Assembly (NCBI GenBank): GCA_018992685.1 | Contig: JACVGT010000009.1 | Location: 36,247 to 100,246, forward strand | Direction: 5' to 3' | DNA length: 64,000 bases | Origin: Theionarchaea archaeon | GTDB taxonomy: Archaea; Methanobacteriota_B; Thermococci; Methanofastidiosales; SZ-28-30 | Shown: piece by piece, positions 8,409 to 18,439 of the stretch | Position numbering within the stretch: the first letter of the stretch is position 1 | How the letters are laid out: each line of letters opens with the position of its first letter | Translations under genes and position numbers: made by a program | Notes under the pieces: generated by a model | Told to the model about the DNA's origin: nothing | The model's input: only the letters and a program-made list of their open reading frames with translations | Database searches by the model: none

Positions 8409-9725
8409 ATGAACCTCGTTATCATTGGGTTGGGCACTGCAGGATATGCTGCAGCCATGGAAGCTGCAAAACGTGGTGCTCACCTGACTGTTATTGAGAA
8501 ACGGGATTTTGAAACTTTCTCTCCTTGCGGGCTTCCCTATGTCGTTGATGGATCTATTCCGTCTTTCGAAGATCTCAAACACTCTATCAGGTTACGAAAT
8601 ACAGAGAAATTACTCTCTCACAGTGTAGAATCTATTGACATCCAGAAGAAGACAGTTAGAACACGAGATTGCAAGAAAGGAGATTACAAGACCGTTCCCT
8701 ACGACAAGCTGATCATTGCTACAGGCGCCATCCCCGTGATACCCCCCATCAAAGGAGCGAGAGAACTCCTTGGGAAGGGAACCTTTGTTGTTTCCGGGAT
8801 CGGGGATACAAGCGAGCTCAAAAAGAAGGCAGAAGTTTCCAAATCATGTGTTGTTATCGGAGCAGGAGCCATTGGGCTGGAAACTGCCTGCACGCTCCAC
8901 AATAAAGGATTACAGGTGACTGTGGTGGAAATGCTGCCTCAGGTGTTTCCCCAGGCCATTGATGAAGACATGGCTCTCGATGTGAAGAACCACCTGGAGG
9001 ACAGTGGAATTCCCGTGGTTGTGAATGCCCGGGTAGAATCTGTCACGCAGGATGGGGGCGTGGTGGTTACTGCTGACAGGGAGTATACTGCTGATTTTGC
9101 CATGATTGCTGCAGGAGTGAGAGCAAACTTCGCTCTGGCAGAGAAAGCAGGAATAACGATTGGGAAGTGGGGGATCAAGGTCAATCCGAAAATGGAAACC
9201 TCTGCTCAAGATGTGTATGCATGTGGAGACTGCATAGAGACGTATTCCTATGTCAACGGTGAGCCCTGGATGATGCAGCTGGCTACATCTGCCCTGCAGA
9301 TGGGACAGGTTGCTGCAACAAACGTCATGGGAGGGAATGCTTCCTACCAGGGATGTCTCAATACCTTTGCTTCAGAATTGGGTGGAAAGGAAATTGCATC
9401 CTGTGGATTCACTGAGAATCAGGCGGCAAGATTCGGATATGATGTGGCCGTGGGAGAAGGAGCAGGAAGAGTGACTGCAGACTACTACCCGGGAGAAGAG
9501 ACGGTCAAGGTCAAACTCATCGTGGACAAGAAAGATCACCGTCTCCTGGGAGGGCAGGCGTTTGGTGTGGGCGCATTCTGGAGGGTGAATGTGATTTCTC
9601 TTGCCGTGAAAGCACATATGACAGTGGATGAGTTCTCCACAATGGAACTTGCCTACACGCCGCCATTGTCAACGTCACACGATGTACTGCTGAAAGCCTG
9701 TGATTTTGTGTTGAGGCGACTGTGA
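8409..9725 (+). CDS. CoA-disulfide reductase / NADH oxidase-like FAD enzyme
   Basis: 438 residues. The FAD-binding N-terminus is VIIGLGTAGYAAA. The single redox Cys is C40 in FSPCGLPYVV, the hallmark of the CoA-disulfide reductase/Nox group, which uses one Cys rather than a disulfide. The NAD site is VVIGAGAIGLETA, and the second FAD motif (VYACGDCIE) and dimerisation domain follow. Members reduce CoA disulfide, polysulfide or O2 with NAD(P)H; the choice is not readable here. The sulfur-relay genes at 25-27 kb make thiol or sulfur redox plausible. TATATAAG at 8381-8388 is 25 nt before the ATG, so the gene is leaderless. Confidence 0.88.
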   Translation: MNLVIIGLGTAGYAAAMEAAKRGAHLTVIEKRDFETFSPCGLPYVVDGSIPSFEDLKHSIRLRNTEKLLSHSVESIDIQKKTVRTRDCKKGDYKTVPYDKLIIATGAIPVIPPIKGARELLGKGTFVVSGIGDTSELKKKAEVSKSCVVIGAGAIGLETACTLHNKGLQVTVVEMLPQVFPQAIDEDMALDVKNHLEDSGIPVVVNARVESVTQDGGVVVTADREYTADFAMIAAGVRANFALAEKAGITIGKWGIKVNPKMETSAQDVYACGDCIETYSYVNGEPWMMQLATSALQMGQVAATNVMGGNASYQGCLNTFASELGGKEIASCGFTENQAARFGYDVAVGEGAGRVTADYYPGEETVKVKLIVDKKDHRLLGGQAFGVGAFWRVNVISLAVKAHMTVDEFSTMELAYTPPLSTSHDVLLKACDFVLRRL

Positions 9726-9801
9726 CAAGAACGCTGTCAGAGGGACGAATTCTTTGATCCTGAATATCAGGGTGACTGAAGAGCTTCCAAGACCGAAAAG
9801 G

Positions 9802-10497
9802 CTATCTTGGATATCCCACAGGCATCACATACAGTGGAGTCAGCTCTTCAGGTATGCTAAGAACCTGCTGAACATCCTGATCTATGAAAGCTCCTACTGC
9901 CACTGTCCCCAGGGCCAACCCTTCTGCTTGCAGATAGATATTCTCACCCACGTGACCTGCTTCCATGTGTACGTAACGTATACCACGTTCTCCATATCTT
10001 GCAGTAGTCTTCTCATATTTCGCGACAATGACAATACTGACAGGAGCGTCCTCAATGAACAACTGGGTTAAACAGGCAACAGCCAGCCTGTCTCGGTAGT
10101 CTCCTTCTTTTATCAGTCGCAGCACATTCGATGTAGGGACATATTCATAAATGCCAGCACCTAGTCCCTCAACCCCTGGATCGCCCACTACGACATATAG
10201 TGTCAGAGGGTACGTAGCTCCGGCAGAAGGTGCACTTCTCTTGAATCCTTCCGTAATTCCCTGGCCCGCCCAGAGGAGCTGAGAAATCTGGTCTAAAGTC
10301 AGAGGAGTATCTTGAAAGTCACGGACAGACCTTCTTTTCTTGAGGGCTTCCTCCACAGACATGTCACCTGTAACATGGGGAGCTGGGAGAACGATCTCAG
10401 ATTGCTTTTCAACCACAGTCAAAGGGACGTTCTGATTCAAGCACAAACTGGAACTCAGGATAAGACTCAACACAAGCAGCATTCTCAATGGTACCAT
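9802..10497 (-). CDS. SagB-type nitroreductase with signal peptide
   Basis: 231 residues from the ATG at 10497; a TATTTATGG box near 10520-10527 places the transcript start there. Residues 1-19 are a signal peptide or lipoprotein-like anchor (LRMLLVLSLILSSSLC). The FMN-binding nitroreductase fold follows: RRSVRDFQDTPL, then SAPSAGATYPLTLYV, which marks the SagB subgroup, and GHVGENIYLQAEGLALGTV. SagB proteins oxidise thiazolines and oxazolines in RiPP pathways, but many stand alone as here. Export of a flavin enzyme is unusual. Neighbours give no clear partner. Confidence 0.85.
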   Translation of the reverse strand: MVPLRMLLVLSLILSSSLCLNQNVPLTVVEKQSEIVLPAPHVTGDMSVEEALKKRRSVRDFQDTPLTLDQISQLLWAGQGITEGFKRSAPSAGATYPLTLYVVVGDPGVEGLGAGIYEYVPTSNVLRLIKEGDYRDRLAVACLTQLFIEDAPVSIVIVAKYEKTTARYGERGIRYVHMEAGHVGENIYLQAEGLALGTVAVGAFIDQDVQQVLSIPEELTPLYVMPVGYPR

Positions 10498-10637
10498 AAT
10501 CTCTGTTCGTTGGAGATCCATAAATACATTGGCTGTCTCGTGTCTTGCCCTTTCGCCAACAAAGTTGAATCCCTCGAATGATCACCCACGTGATCCAGAG
10601 AAAGAATGCGAAAAGAATTCCAGGAAAGAACGTGATT

Positions 10638-11351
10638 TCATGCTTTCTTGATCTGGATAATTTCCACCTTGAACTCAAATATGGCGGGATTGAGATCCAG
10701 CACAACCTCAGTGTCGGTCACTTCCATGACTACTGCATATTGCCCCTGGTAGGCAACAACATTCCCTACGCGGGCTTCTGCACTCTCTTCGAACTCTTCG
10801 CGCAGAACTGTTACCTCGGTTGGAATGACTGAGAACCGATGATTGAAATCCAGCCAGACGAACTCTTCTGTGAGTTGATATACTGTGAATCGGCGATTTC
10901 CCCACTGATATGTCTCGTTAAGCTCAGGCTCTATTCCACTATTTGTCTCGAATTCTTCCCTGTTCATTTTGACAACGTTCTCCTCCTTCCAGTATCCATA
11001 CGCTTCCAAAGGATACAACCGCAGGATTTGCTCCTCTCCCACCTTCATTCCCAGGAGGGCTCTTTCCACAGCAGGAGGAGCTACTGCAGCCTCTCCGGGA
11101 TTCCCTCCAATGACAATGGTTAGAGGCTCATAGGTTCTTTCTGTGTCGTAGATGTTGGCCTTCTGGGCTATTTGATCATTGGATGTATCTATGATCGTCC
11201 CGTTGACGCTGAGGACATAATCTATAACCACCGTGTCGCCCGGACCTATTGTTGATTCCTCACTGAGAAGTGATGCTGAAATGACCAGAGCGATACCCAC
11301 GATCCATAGTGCTTTTTTCATTTTAGTATCGATAAGCCTTGTAATTTCCAT
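10638..11351 (-). CDS. Long-type FKBP peptidyl-prolyl isomerase, exported or membrane-anchored
   Basis: 237 residues. A hydrophobic stretch (ALWIVGIALVISASLL) near residues 14-29 is a signal peptide or anchor. The FKBP core is GPGDTVVIDYVLSVNGTIID and VERALLGMKVGEEQILRLYP, followed by AYGYW and an inserted chaperone-like flap as in archaeal long FKBPs. The C-terminal 90 residues form an extra domain. The role is folding of exported proteins. Start choice is open: the ATG at 11351 is near the transcript start set by TTTATAAA (11369-11376), and a second ATG at 11321 begins right at the signal peptide. Confidence 0.85.
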   Translation of the reverse strand: MEITRLIDTKMKKALWIVGIALVISASLLSEESTIGPGDTVVIDYVLSVNGTIIDTSNDQIAQKANIYDTERTYEPLTIVIGGNPGEAAVAPPAVERALLGMKVGEEQILRLYPLEAYGYWKEENVVKMNREEFETNSGIEPELNETYQWGNRRFTVYQLTEEFVWLDFNHRFSVIPTEVTVLREEFEESAEARVGNVVAYQGQYAVVMEVTDTEVVLDLNPAIFEFKVEIIQIKKA

Positions 11352-13872
<2,521 letters not shown>

Positions 13873-13880
13873 GTGACACT

Positions 13881-14183
13881 ATGGCAAAAATTGCAGCCTC
13901 CCGAATTCGGGATCGGATGGTGGTCACCAGCCAGGGTCACGAATTGGGGCTCCTGTTTGATGTGGTGGCCGATGAGAAGACAGGTAAGCTGGTGGCTTTG
14001 GTGGTGGAGCCCACCACGGAGGAGATGAGAGAGATGCTCCTGACAGACCGTGAGGGGCTTGTATTGATACCTTTTACCGCCCTGCGGGCCATAAGAGATT
14101 TCATTGTGGTGGATGCCCGTCGGGTGCCCAGGAAGATAAAGAAGGTTGGCATGTTTGCCAGAGGGAAAGAACCCACAATCTGA
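13881..14183 (+). CDS. PRC-barrel domain protein
   Basis: 100 residues. MAKIAASRIRDRMVVTSQGHELG then LLFDVVADEKTGKLVALVVE is the PRC-barrel pattern, a small beta-barrel found in photosystem H subunits, RimM and many archaeal proteins of about this size. It may bind RNA, or other proteins such as cell-division partners. GGTGAC overlaps the end of cdc48 and serves as ribosome binding site, so the two genes are co-transcribed. The exact role is not known. Beyond it, 14184-14393 is a plain convergent gap. Confidence 0.85.
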   Translation: MAKIAASRIRDRMVVTSQGHELGLLFDVVADEKTGKLVALVVEPTTEEMREMLLTDREGLVLIPFTALRAIRDFIVVDARRVPRKIKKVGMFARGKEPTI

Positions 14184-14393
14184 GAATCAGCATCATGCCC
14201 GGTCTTGATTTATTCCTGAGCAGAATGGGGCCAGGAACCCCCCAGAAATTATTAACGAGAACTCTACTATTCTAAATCTGTTATATCTACGAAATGAGAG
14301 ATCAATTCTTCCTGAATATGGATTTCTACTGCAATTCTGAACTTCTGGAGCTCTCCCTGATGTAGTTCTCCTCTAGACAACTGGTTCTCCCTG

Positions 14394-16880
14394 TCACAGT
14401 CTGAAGGTCAGCATAGACTTGACGTATCCATCTTCCTTCCCTGTCACTCCATCAATGATCTCGTACCTGTTCTCATAGGAAACCAGGAAATATGGGTAAT
14501 AGAGGAGCCCTGTGTCCCACACTGAAGACCTCTCCCAGACCTCTGCTGCTTTTTTTGCCTCTTTCTCAGTAATGGTGGGGAGAATCATGGATTCCTTGTC
14601 CAGGTACTCTTCATCTGTCTGGAAGTACCTTTTGATTTTCTTTCTGGGATCATCAATAATATTGTGCTGTATTCTGGACTGAAAAATCTCATAGTTCTTA
14701 TTCCCCAACTTCTTGTGCTTCTTAATCTCTACCAGTCCCTTCTGGATGAGAGAACCCATTATTCTCTTCACTTTTCTCTTATCAAAGTGCGTAGCCTTCA
14801 TGAGATCAGTCTGTGCTGCTGATCCTTTTTTCATGAGGGCTATCATCACTGTTCTCTGGTCGGGAGACAAATCCATGAGGTCTCGCACTCCTCGCGTTCT
14901 CCGCCCTTTTCCAATCATCACTTCACCTGTGATACCGTCCACAAAACAAGACAGATTCTGGTATTTTCCTTTTGGTGGATAATAATCGAAGAAAACCTGG
15001 TAAACGGGGTAGTAGATTTTGAAAATACCATGGATCGTGTCATTCTTGAACAGCATTCTGCGGGCCCCTTTTATGGCAATATCCTCAATGCGGTCGTCTA
15101 CCGCCGAGAGAACGACTTTCGCTTTCTTGAGGTTGAGGTCTCTCACAGAATCAGGAATTTCAAAGGCTCCTGGAGACGTAATAGCAGGGGACCGGGGAGC
15201 AGATTCTGATCTCACAGGCGGAGTTACCTCTAAATTTACCACATCAAAAAGGGAAGGCCGATCTCCAGACGTCCCAAGGGGACGTTCTTTGCCACTCGAT
15301 GTGAGTTCTTCCTCCTCTCCTGGTGTAATCTCTCCGGGTTCTTCCAATTGTGTCTCGATCAACCCCTCTTCTGCCAGTTCGTCCAGGAGTTCTGATAATG
15401 AAAGGTGTAGCTTGTATTCCTGATTGATACTCTTAATGAGTCGTTCCAAACTGTCTGTGGTTTCTTTTCCCCATTTTTCCCGTATCAACTGTTTCACATT
15501 CATACGCATTTCATCCGGATCAATATCCAGCATGGGCTGTCTTTCCCTTCCTTCATGCTGAGAGATACGAGGTCTAATACTGGCCAGAAAGCAGCGAGAG
15601 GTTTCTTCCTGCTTGTCTCCTACAATCGCCATTCCTATGGGCAGATTCTTGATGAAATGGTCTTCCTGGAATCTTTCTGGAACTTCCGAGGGCATCCTCC
15701 GCAGTACGGCCTTAATGTCATCTTCATACACCAGCTTATGGCAGGCCACCATGTCTACCTGCGAAAGAATTCTGGAGTCAATGGCTGAGGGTTGCTGGGT
15801 GGCCAGCACAATAGAGCATCCCGGCTGTCTCCCCTGTCTCACATATTCAATCAATGCATCGGTAGCTGCTGTTTTCCTTCCTGACCCGGGGACCAGAATG
15901 TGGGCCTCGTCTATCATCAGCCAGGTAACAGGGATGCTCTCTAGTAGCCCTGCGAACCCTGCAGCTTCCTTCCTGCTGAGTCTCTTTCGGGTATTCAGGA
16001 TATTCCTCCCAAGAATACCCACCACCAGGGCCCGGACATTATCCTGCAGGAAACTGACATCAATAACAGAGATATGTCCTCGTCTCGACAGGTCTCGGAG
16101 CTGAGTTCCCTCTTTGTCAAAAATCCCCCATTCTACAGCCCCTTTCAGTCTCGCAATTGAGGCCCTCCGGGTGGAGTTCTTGAACCCATGGTTCCGAGAT
16201 TGAATCCCTTCTTCACATTCGATGCAGGCAATCATGTCCGAAATACCGTATGAATCCTGCAGCCCTCGTATCGCTTTCCCTTCTCCTGTCGTGTACCCGT
16301 CCCTGACCTTCTCGAGTACTCTATCAATCAGAAGCCCCATGGTGTCGAACCGGTCAAACCCGAACGTCAGACACCAGTCGTCTGCTGTCAGTTCTGCAGG
16401 TCTGATTGTAAAAATTTTGTCCCAGGTTGCTTTGGGTGCGTCCTTGGCATATCCAGCAGGGATGAAAACCTGCACACTCTTGATCCCTTTGGGGCTTAGA
16501 CTCCATTCCCCAAGCAATGCCTGTTCTCTGTCCACGGTGTTGGGACTCTTCATGCTCCAGAAAATCCCCATGGGATCAATGACAATAACACCGACTGCAT
16601 CATTTGTAAGGGCCAGCTCTTCTGCAATGACCCCCAGCGTGTAGGACTTCCCCGACCCACGCATTCCACAAATGAAGATGGCATGGGGTGAAATACTGTC
16701 CAAGAGCACTCTCTTCCCATAGAATCCTGCAGAATCAGAACGTTCCTCTGCCACTATGCCAATATCCATGGCTGCTTTTGTCTTGTATTCTTCATATACA
16801 CTTTTCTTTCTGCCCACAAAAATACTGGTTGCGTCCTGCAGTGCTCTGAACTCTTCATCCACGACCATTCCATTCTGCAT
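14394..16880 (-). CDS. HerA/DUF87-type hexameric ATPase with C-terminal winged-helix region
   Basis: 828 residues from the ATG at 16880, which lies 26 nt after CTATTTATAT. A longer frame to 16934 would start upstream of that promoter. Walker A is CGMRGSGKSYT (from about residue 71) and Walker B is WLMIDEAHILV, followed by VRQGRQPGCSIVLATQQPS, as in HerA/FtsK-like translocases and DUF87 proteins. Residues 560-620 are a low-complexity linker. A helix-turn-helix-like stretch (SAAQTDLMKATHFDKRKVKR) then suggests DNA binding. True HerA works with NurA in end resection; no nurA is nearby, so the role here is unclear. Confidence 0.85.
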   Translation of the reverse strand: MQNGMVVDEEFRALQDATSIFVGRKKSVYEEYKTKAAMDIGIVAEERSDSAGFYGKRVLLDSISPHAIFICGMRGSGKSYTLGVIAEELALTNDAVGVIVIDPMGIFWSMKSPNTVDREQALLGEWSLSPKGIKSVQVFIPAGYAKDAPKATWDKIFTIRPAELTADDWCLTFGFDRFDTMGLLIDRVLEKVRDGYTTGEGKAIRGLQDSYGISDMIACIECEEGIQSRNHGFKNSTRRASIARLKGAVEWGIFDKEGTQLRDLSRRGHISVIDVSFLQDNVRALVVGILGRNILNTRKRLSRKEAAGFAGLLESIPVTWLMIDEAHILVPGSGRKTAATDALIEYVRQGRQPGCSIVLATQQPSAIDSRILSQVDMVACHKLVYEDDIKAVLRRMPSEVPERFQEDHFIKNLPIGMAIVGDKQEETSRCFLASIRPRISQHEGRERQPMLDIDPDEMRMNVKQLIREKWGKETTDSLERLIKSINQEYKLHLSLSELLDELAEEGLIETQLEEPGEITPGEEEELTSSGKERPLGTSGDRPSLFDVVNLEVTPPVRSESAPRSPAITSPGAFEIPDSVRDLNLKKAKVVLSAVDDRIEDIAIKGARRMLFKNDTIHGIFKIYYPVYQVFFDYYPPKGKYQNLSCFVDGITGEVMIGKGRRTRGVRDLMDLSPDQRTVMIALMKKGSAAQTDLMKATHFDKRKVKRIMGSLIQKGLVEIKKHKKLGNKNYEIFQSRIQHNIIDDPRKKIKRYFQTDEEYLDKESMILPTITEKEAKKAAEVWERSSVWDTGLLYYPYFLVSYENRYEIIDGVTGKEDGYVKSMLTFRL

Positions 16881-17046
16881 ATCCTTAATGTTAATCAACA
16901 ATATAAATAGTTTTCGGTAAGCAATAAGATCCAACCAAAAAAATCACGAGTAGAACGGGCTTCCAGCATGAAACCCTAGGAATTCTCACAATCTCTCCGA
17001 AAGATTTAAATGATAGAATGTACAAAGAAAGAGAGAGGTGAAAGAT

Positions 17047-17232
17047 GTGAAATCGAGAAAGATGGCTGTGCTCTTCCTTCTGGCCGTCATCGTTGTGGCG
17101 GGAGTTTTGCCTGTATTGACTGAGACCACTGATTCTTTTGAACAGATCGTTACATCAATACAGGACATAATCTCGCCCATCAGAGGAGATGGCGGAGGAG
17201 GAGGATGGCCCAACAGTGGCGAAGAAGGCTAG
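17047..17232 (+). CDS. Small secreted or membrane protein with Gly-rich tail
   Basis: 61 residues from a GTG at 17047, preceded by GAGAGGTG and a TATA box ATTTAAAT near 17004-17011. One hydrophobic segment (MAVLFLLAVIVVAGVLPVL) is a signal peptide or anchor. The mature part is about 35 residues and ends GDGGGGGWPNS. No family is recognised. The Gly-rich acidic tail resembles small exported peptides. It is convergent with the regulator downstream, the ends overlapping. Confidence 0.6.
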   Translation: MKSRKMAVLFLLAVIVVAGVLPVLTETTDSFEQIVTSIQDIISPIRGDGGGGGWPNSGEEG

Positions 17233-18164
17233 TACCTTTCCGTGTGGTACATGACAACAATCCCTTTGTAGAAATCTGAGAGAATGGATCTTTCTTTCAG
17301 GGCATATATTGCCTTGGAGAGAGAGATTATCAATGGATCAGTGCGAATATAGATCCATGCCACAAGATAGCTTCCCACTTTGAAAAACATTGGCGTCGTT
17401 GGAAGCAGGCTGAACAACTCTATGAGAGCCTTTTCATAGTCGGTCTTAAACAGGAATACGTATGTGGTATAATTGGCGTACCCTTCTGGATAAAACCAGG
17501 TGTGCGTGGTGGCGAATCGGTCGACAGTGTCCAGCCATTCGTAAAACTTGCGGAAGCTTACATCTTGTTCCCTTACAAGCGGTGCGATTTTGCGCCTGAT
17601 GTCTCCTCCAAAGTCAAGAAAGAATTCCCATTCTTGGTGATCCCAGGGAATGTCCACAGGATTCGAGACCCATGTGGATTTTTTCCAGGAATCACTTTTT
17701 TCTATTTCTTCCAGCAATCGATCTGCACACTCGTTCCATTCCAGAGACGTGGGCTTGGGAGTAAAGAATTCCCCTCGTTCTCCCGAGATGACGATCTTCT
17801 TGAATCCGGGACAATCATCAAACTCCATTCCCGGGTCTCCTGCAGCAACTATCGGGAAGTCTCCGAAGACAACGGCCGAGTAGCTGAGTCTCCTGTTTTG
17901 TCTGAGTCGCTCGAATGCTTTGAAAGGGTCATCAAAATCCAGTACATAGTATATCCTAGGGCTTTTCTTCACAGGTTTCAGTCTGAGACCAGGCCCCACC
18001 ATGATCTGCTGATCCAGCATCTCCTGTAAGGCTTTTGACACAGACTTTCTGTAAATACCCAGAGATTTTGAGATTTCGTATATCTGTGCCCGCGGATTGT
18101 CGTATATTTGACAAAATATCTGGTAGAACCTTTTCTTTTTTTCCACATCGGAGAGAGAGGGCAT
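17229..18164 (-). CDS. Helix-turn-helix regulator family protein (paralogue of 29925 gene)
   Basis: 311 residues from the ATG at 18164, 26 nt after GGTATTTAAC, so leaderless. The N-terminus is a winged-helix-like DNA-binding region: FYQIFCQIYDNPRAQIYEIS then KSLGIYRKSVSKALQEM. The rest is a domain of unknown function ending with TDYEKALIELFSLLPTTPMF and VAWIYIRTD. The gene at 29925 inside the mobile element shares this layout (SDYEKFLCKFLGCLPCHTSI, LVMLVSIQK), so both belong to one family. I infer transcription control with a C-terminal ligand or oligomer domain. No close bacterial family comes to mind. Confidence 0.7.
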   Translation of the reverse strand: MPSLSDVEKKKRFYQIFCQIYDNPRAQIYEISKSLGIYRKSVSKALQEMLDQQIMVGPGLRLKPVKKSPRIYYVLDFDDPFKAFERLRQNRRLSYSAVVFGDFPIVAAGDPGMEFDDCPGFKKIVISGERGEFFTPKPTSLEWNECADRLLEEIEKSDSWKKSTWVSNPVDIPWDHQEWEFFLDFGGDIRRKIAPLVREQDVSFRKFYEWLDTVDRFATTHTWFYPEGYANYTTYVFLFKTDYEKALIELFSLLPTTPMFFKVGSYLVAWIYIRTDPLIISLSKAIYALKERSILSDFYKGIVVMYHTERY

Positions 18165-18274
18165 CTTAAAACACCCAACAGTTAAATACCATTCCAGCAA
18201 ATTTGGTAATGTGCCGGAAGCTTATCTTGTAAGAATCTAAGCACAAATTTAAAAGTCTTTCGGCCGATCTTTCA

Positions 18275-18330
18275 CCCCCCCCTAATCGGGATCGGTGTTT
18301 CGAGCACCGATCCCTCCCTGTTCTTTTGTG
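18275..18330 (+). ncRNA. Candidate small RNA with a 10-bp hairpin
   Basis: A TATA-like AATTTAAAAG (18246-18255) precedes a perfect hairpin GGGATCGGTG / CACCGATCCC (18288-18297 and 18305-18314, loop TTTCGAG), then a T-rich TTCTTTTG. No reading frame is evident. It could also be a terminator-like structure for the minus-strand gene ending at 18440. Confidence 0.35.
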
Positions 18331-18439
18331 TTATTGAGGTTCTGTGAGAGTGTTATAGGCAACCATGAACTAGATTATTCCAGGAGCTGCTGCTGAGCGC
18401 ATTCTATGTCTCAGCTGTTTGCTGTCTCTATTTTGAGAT

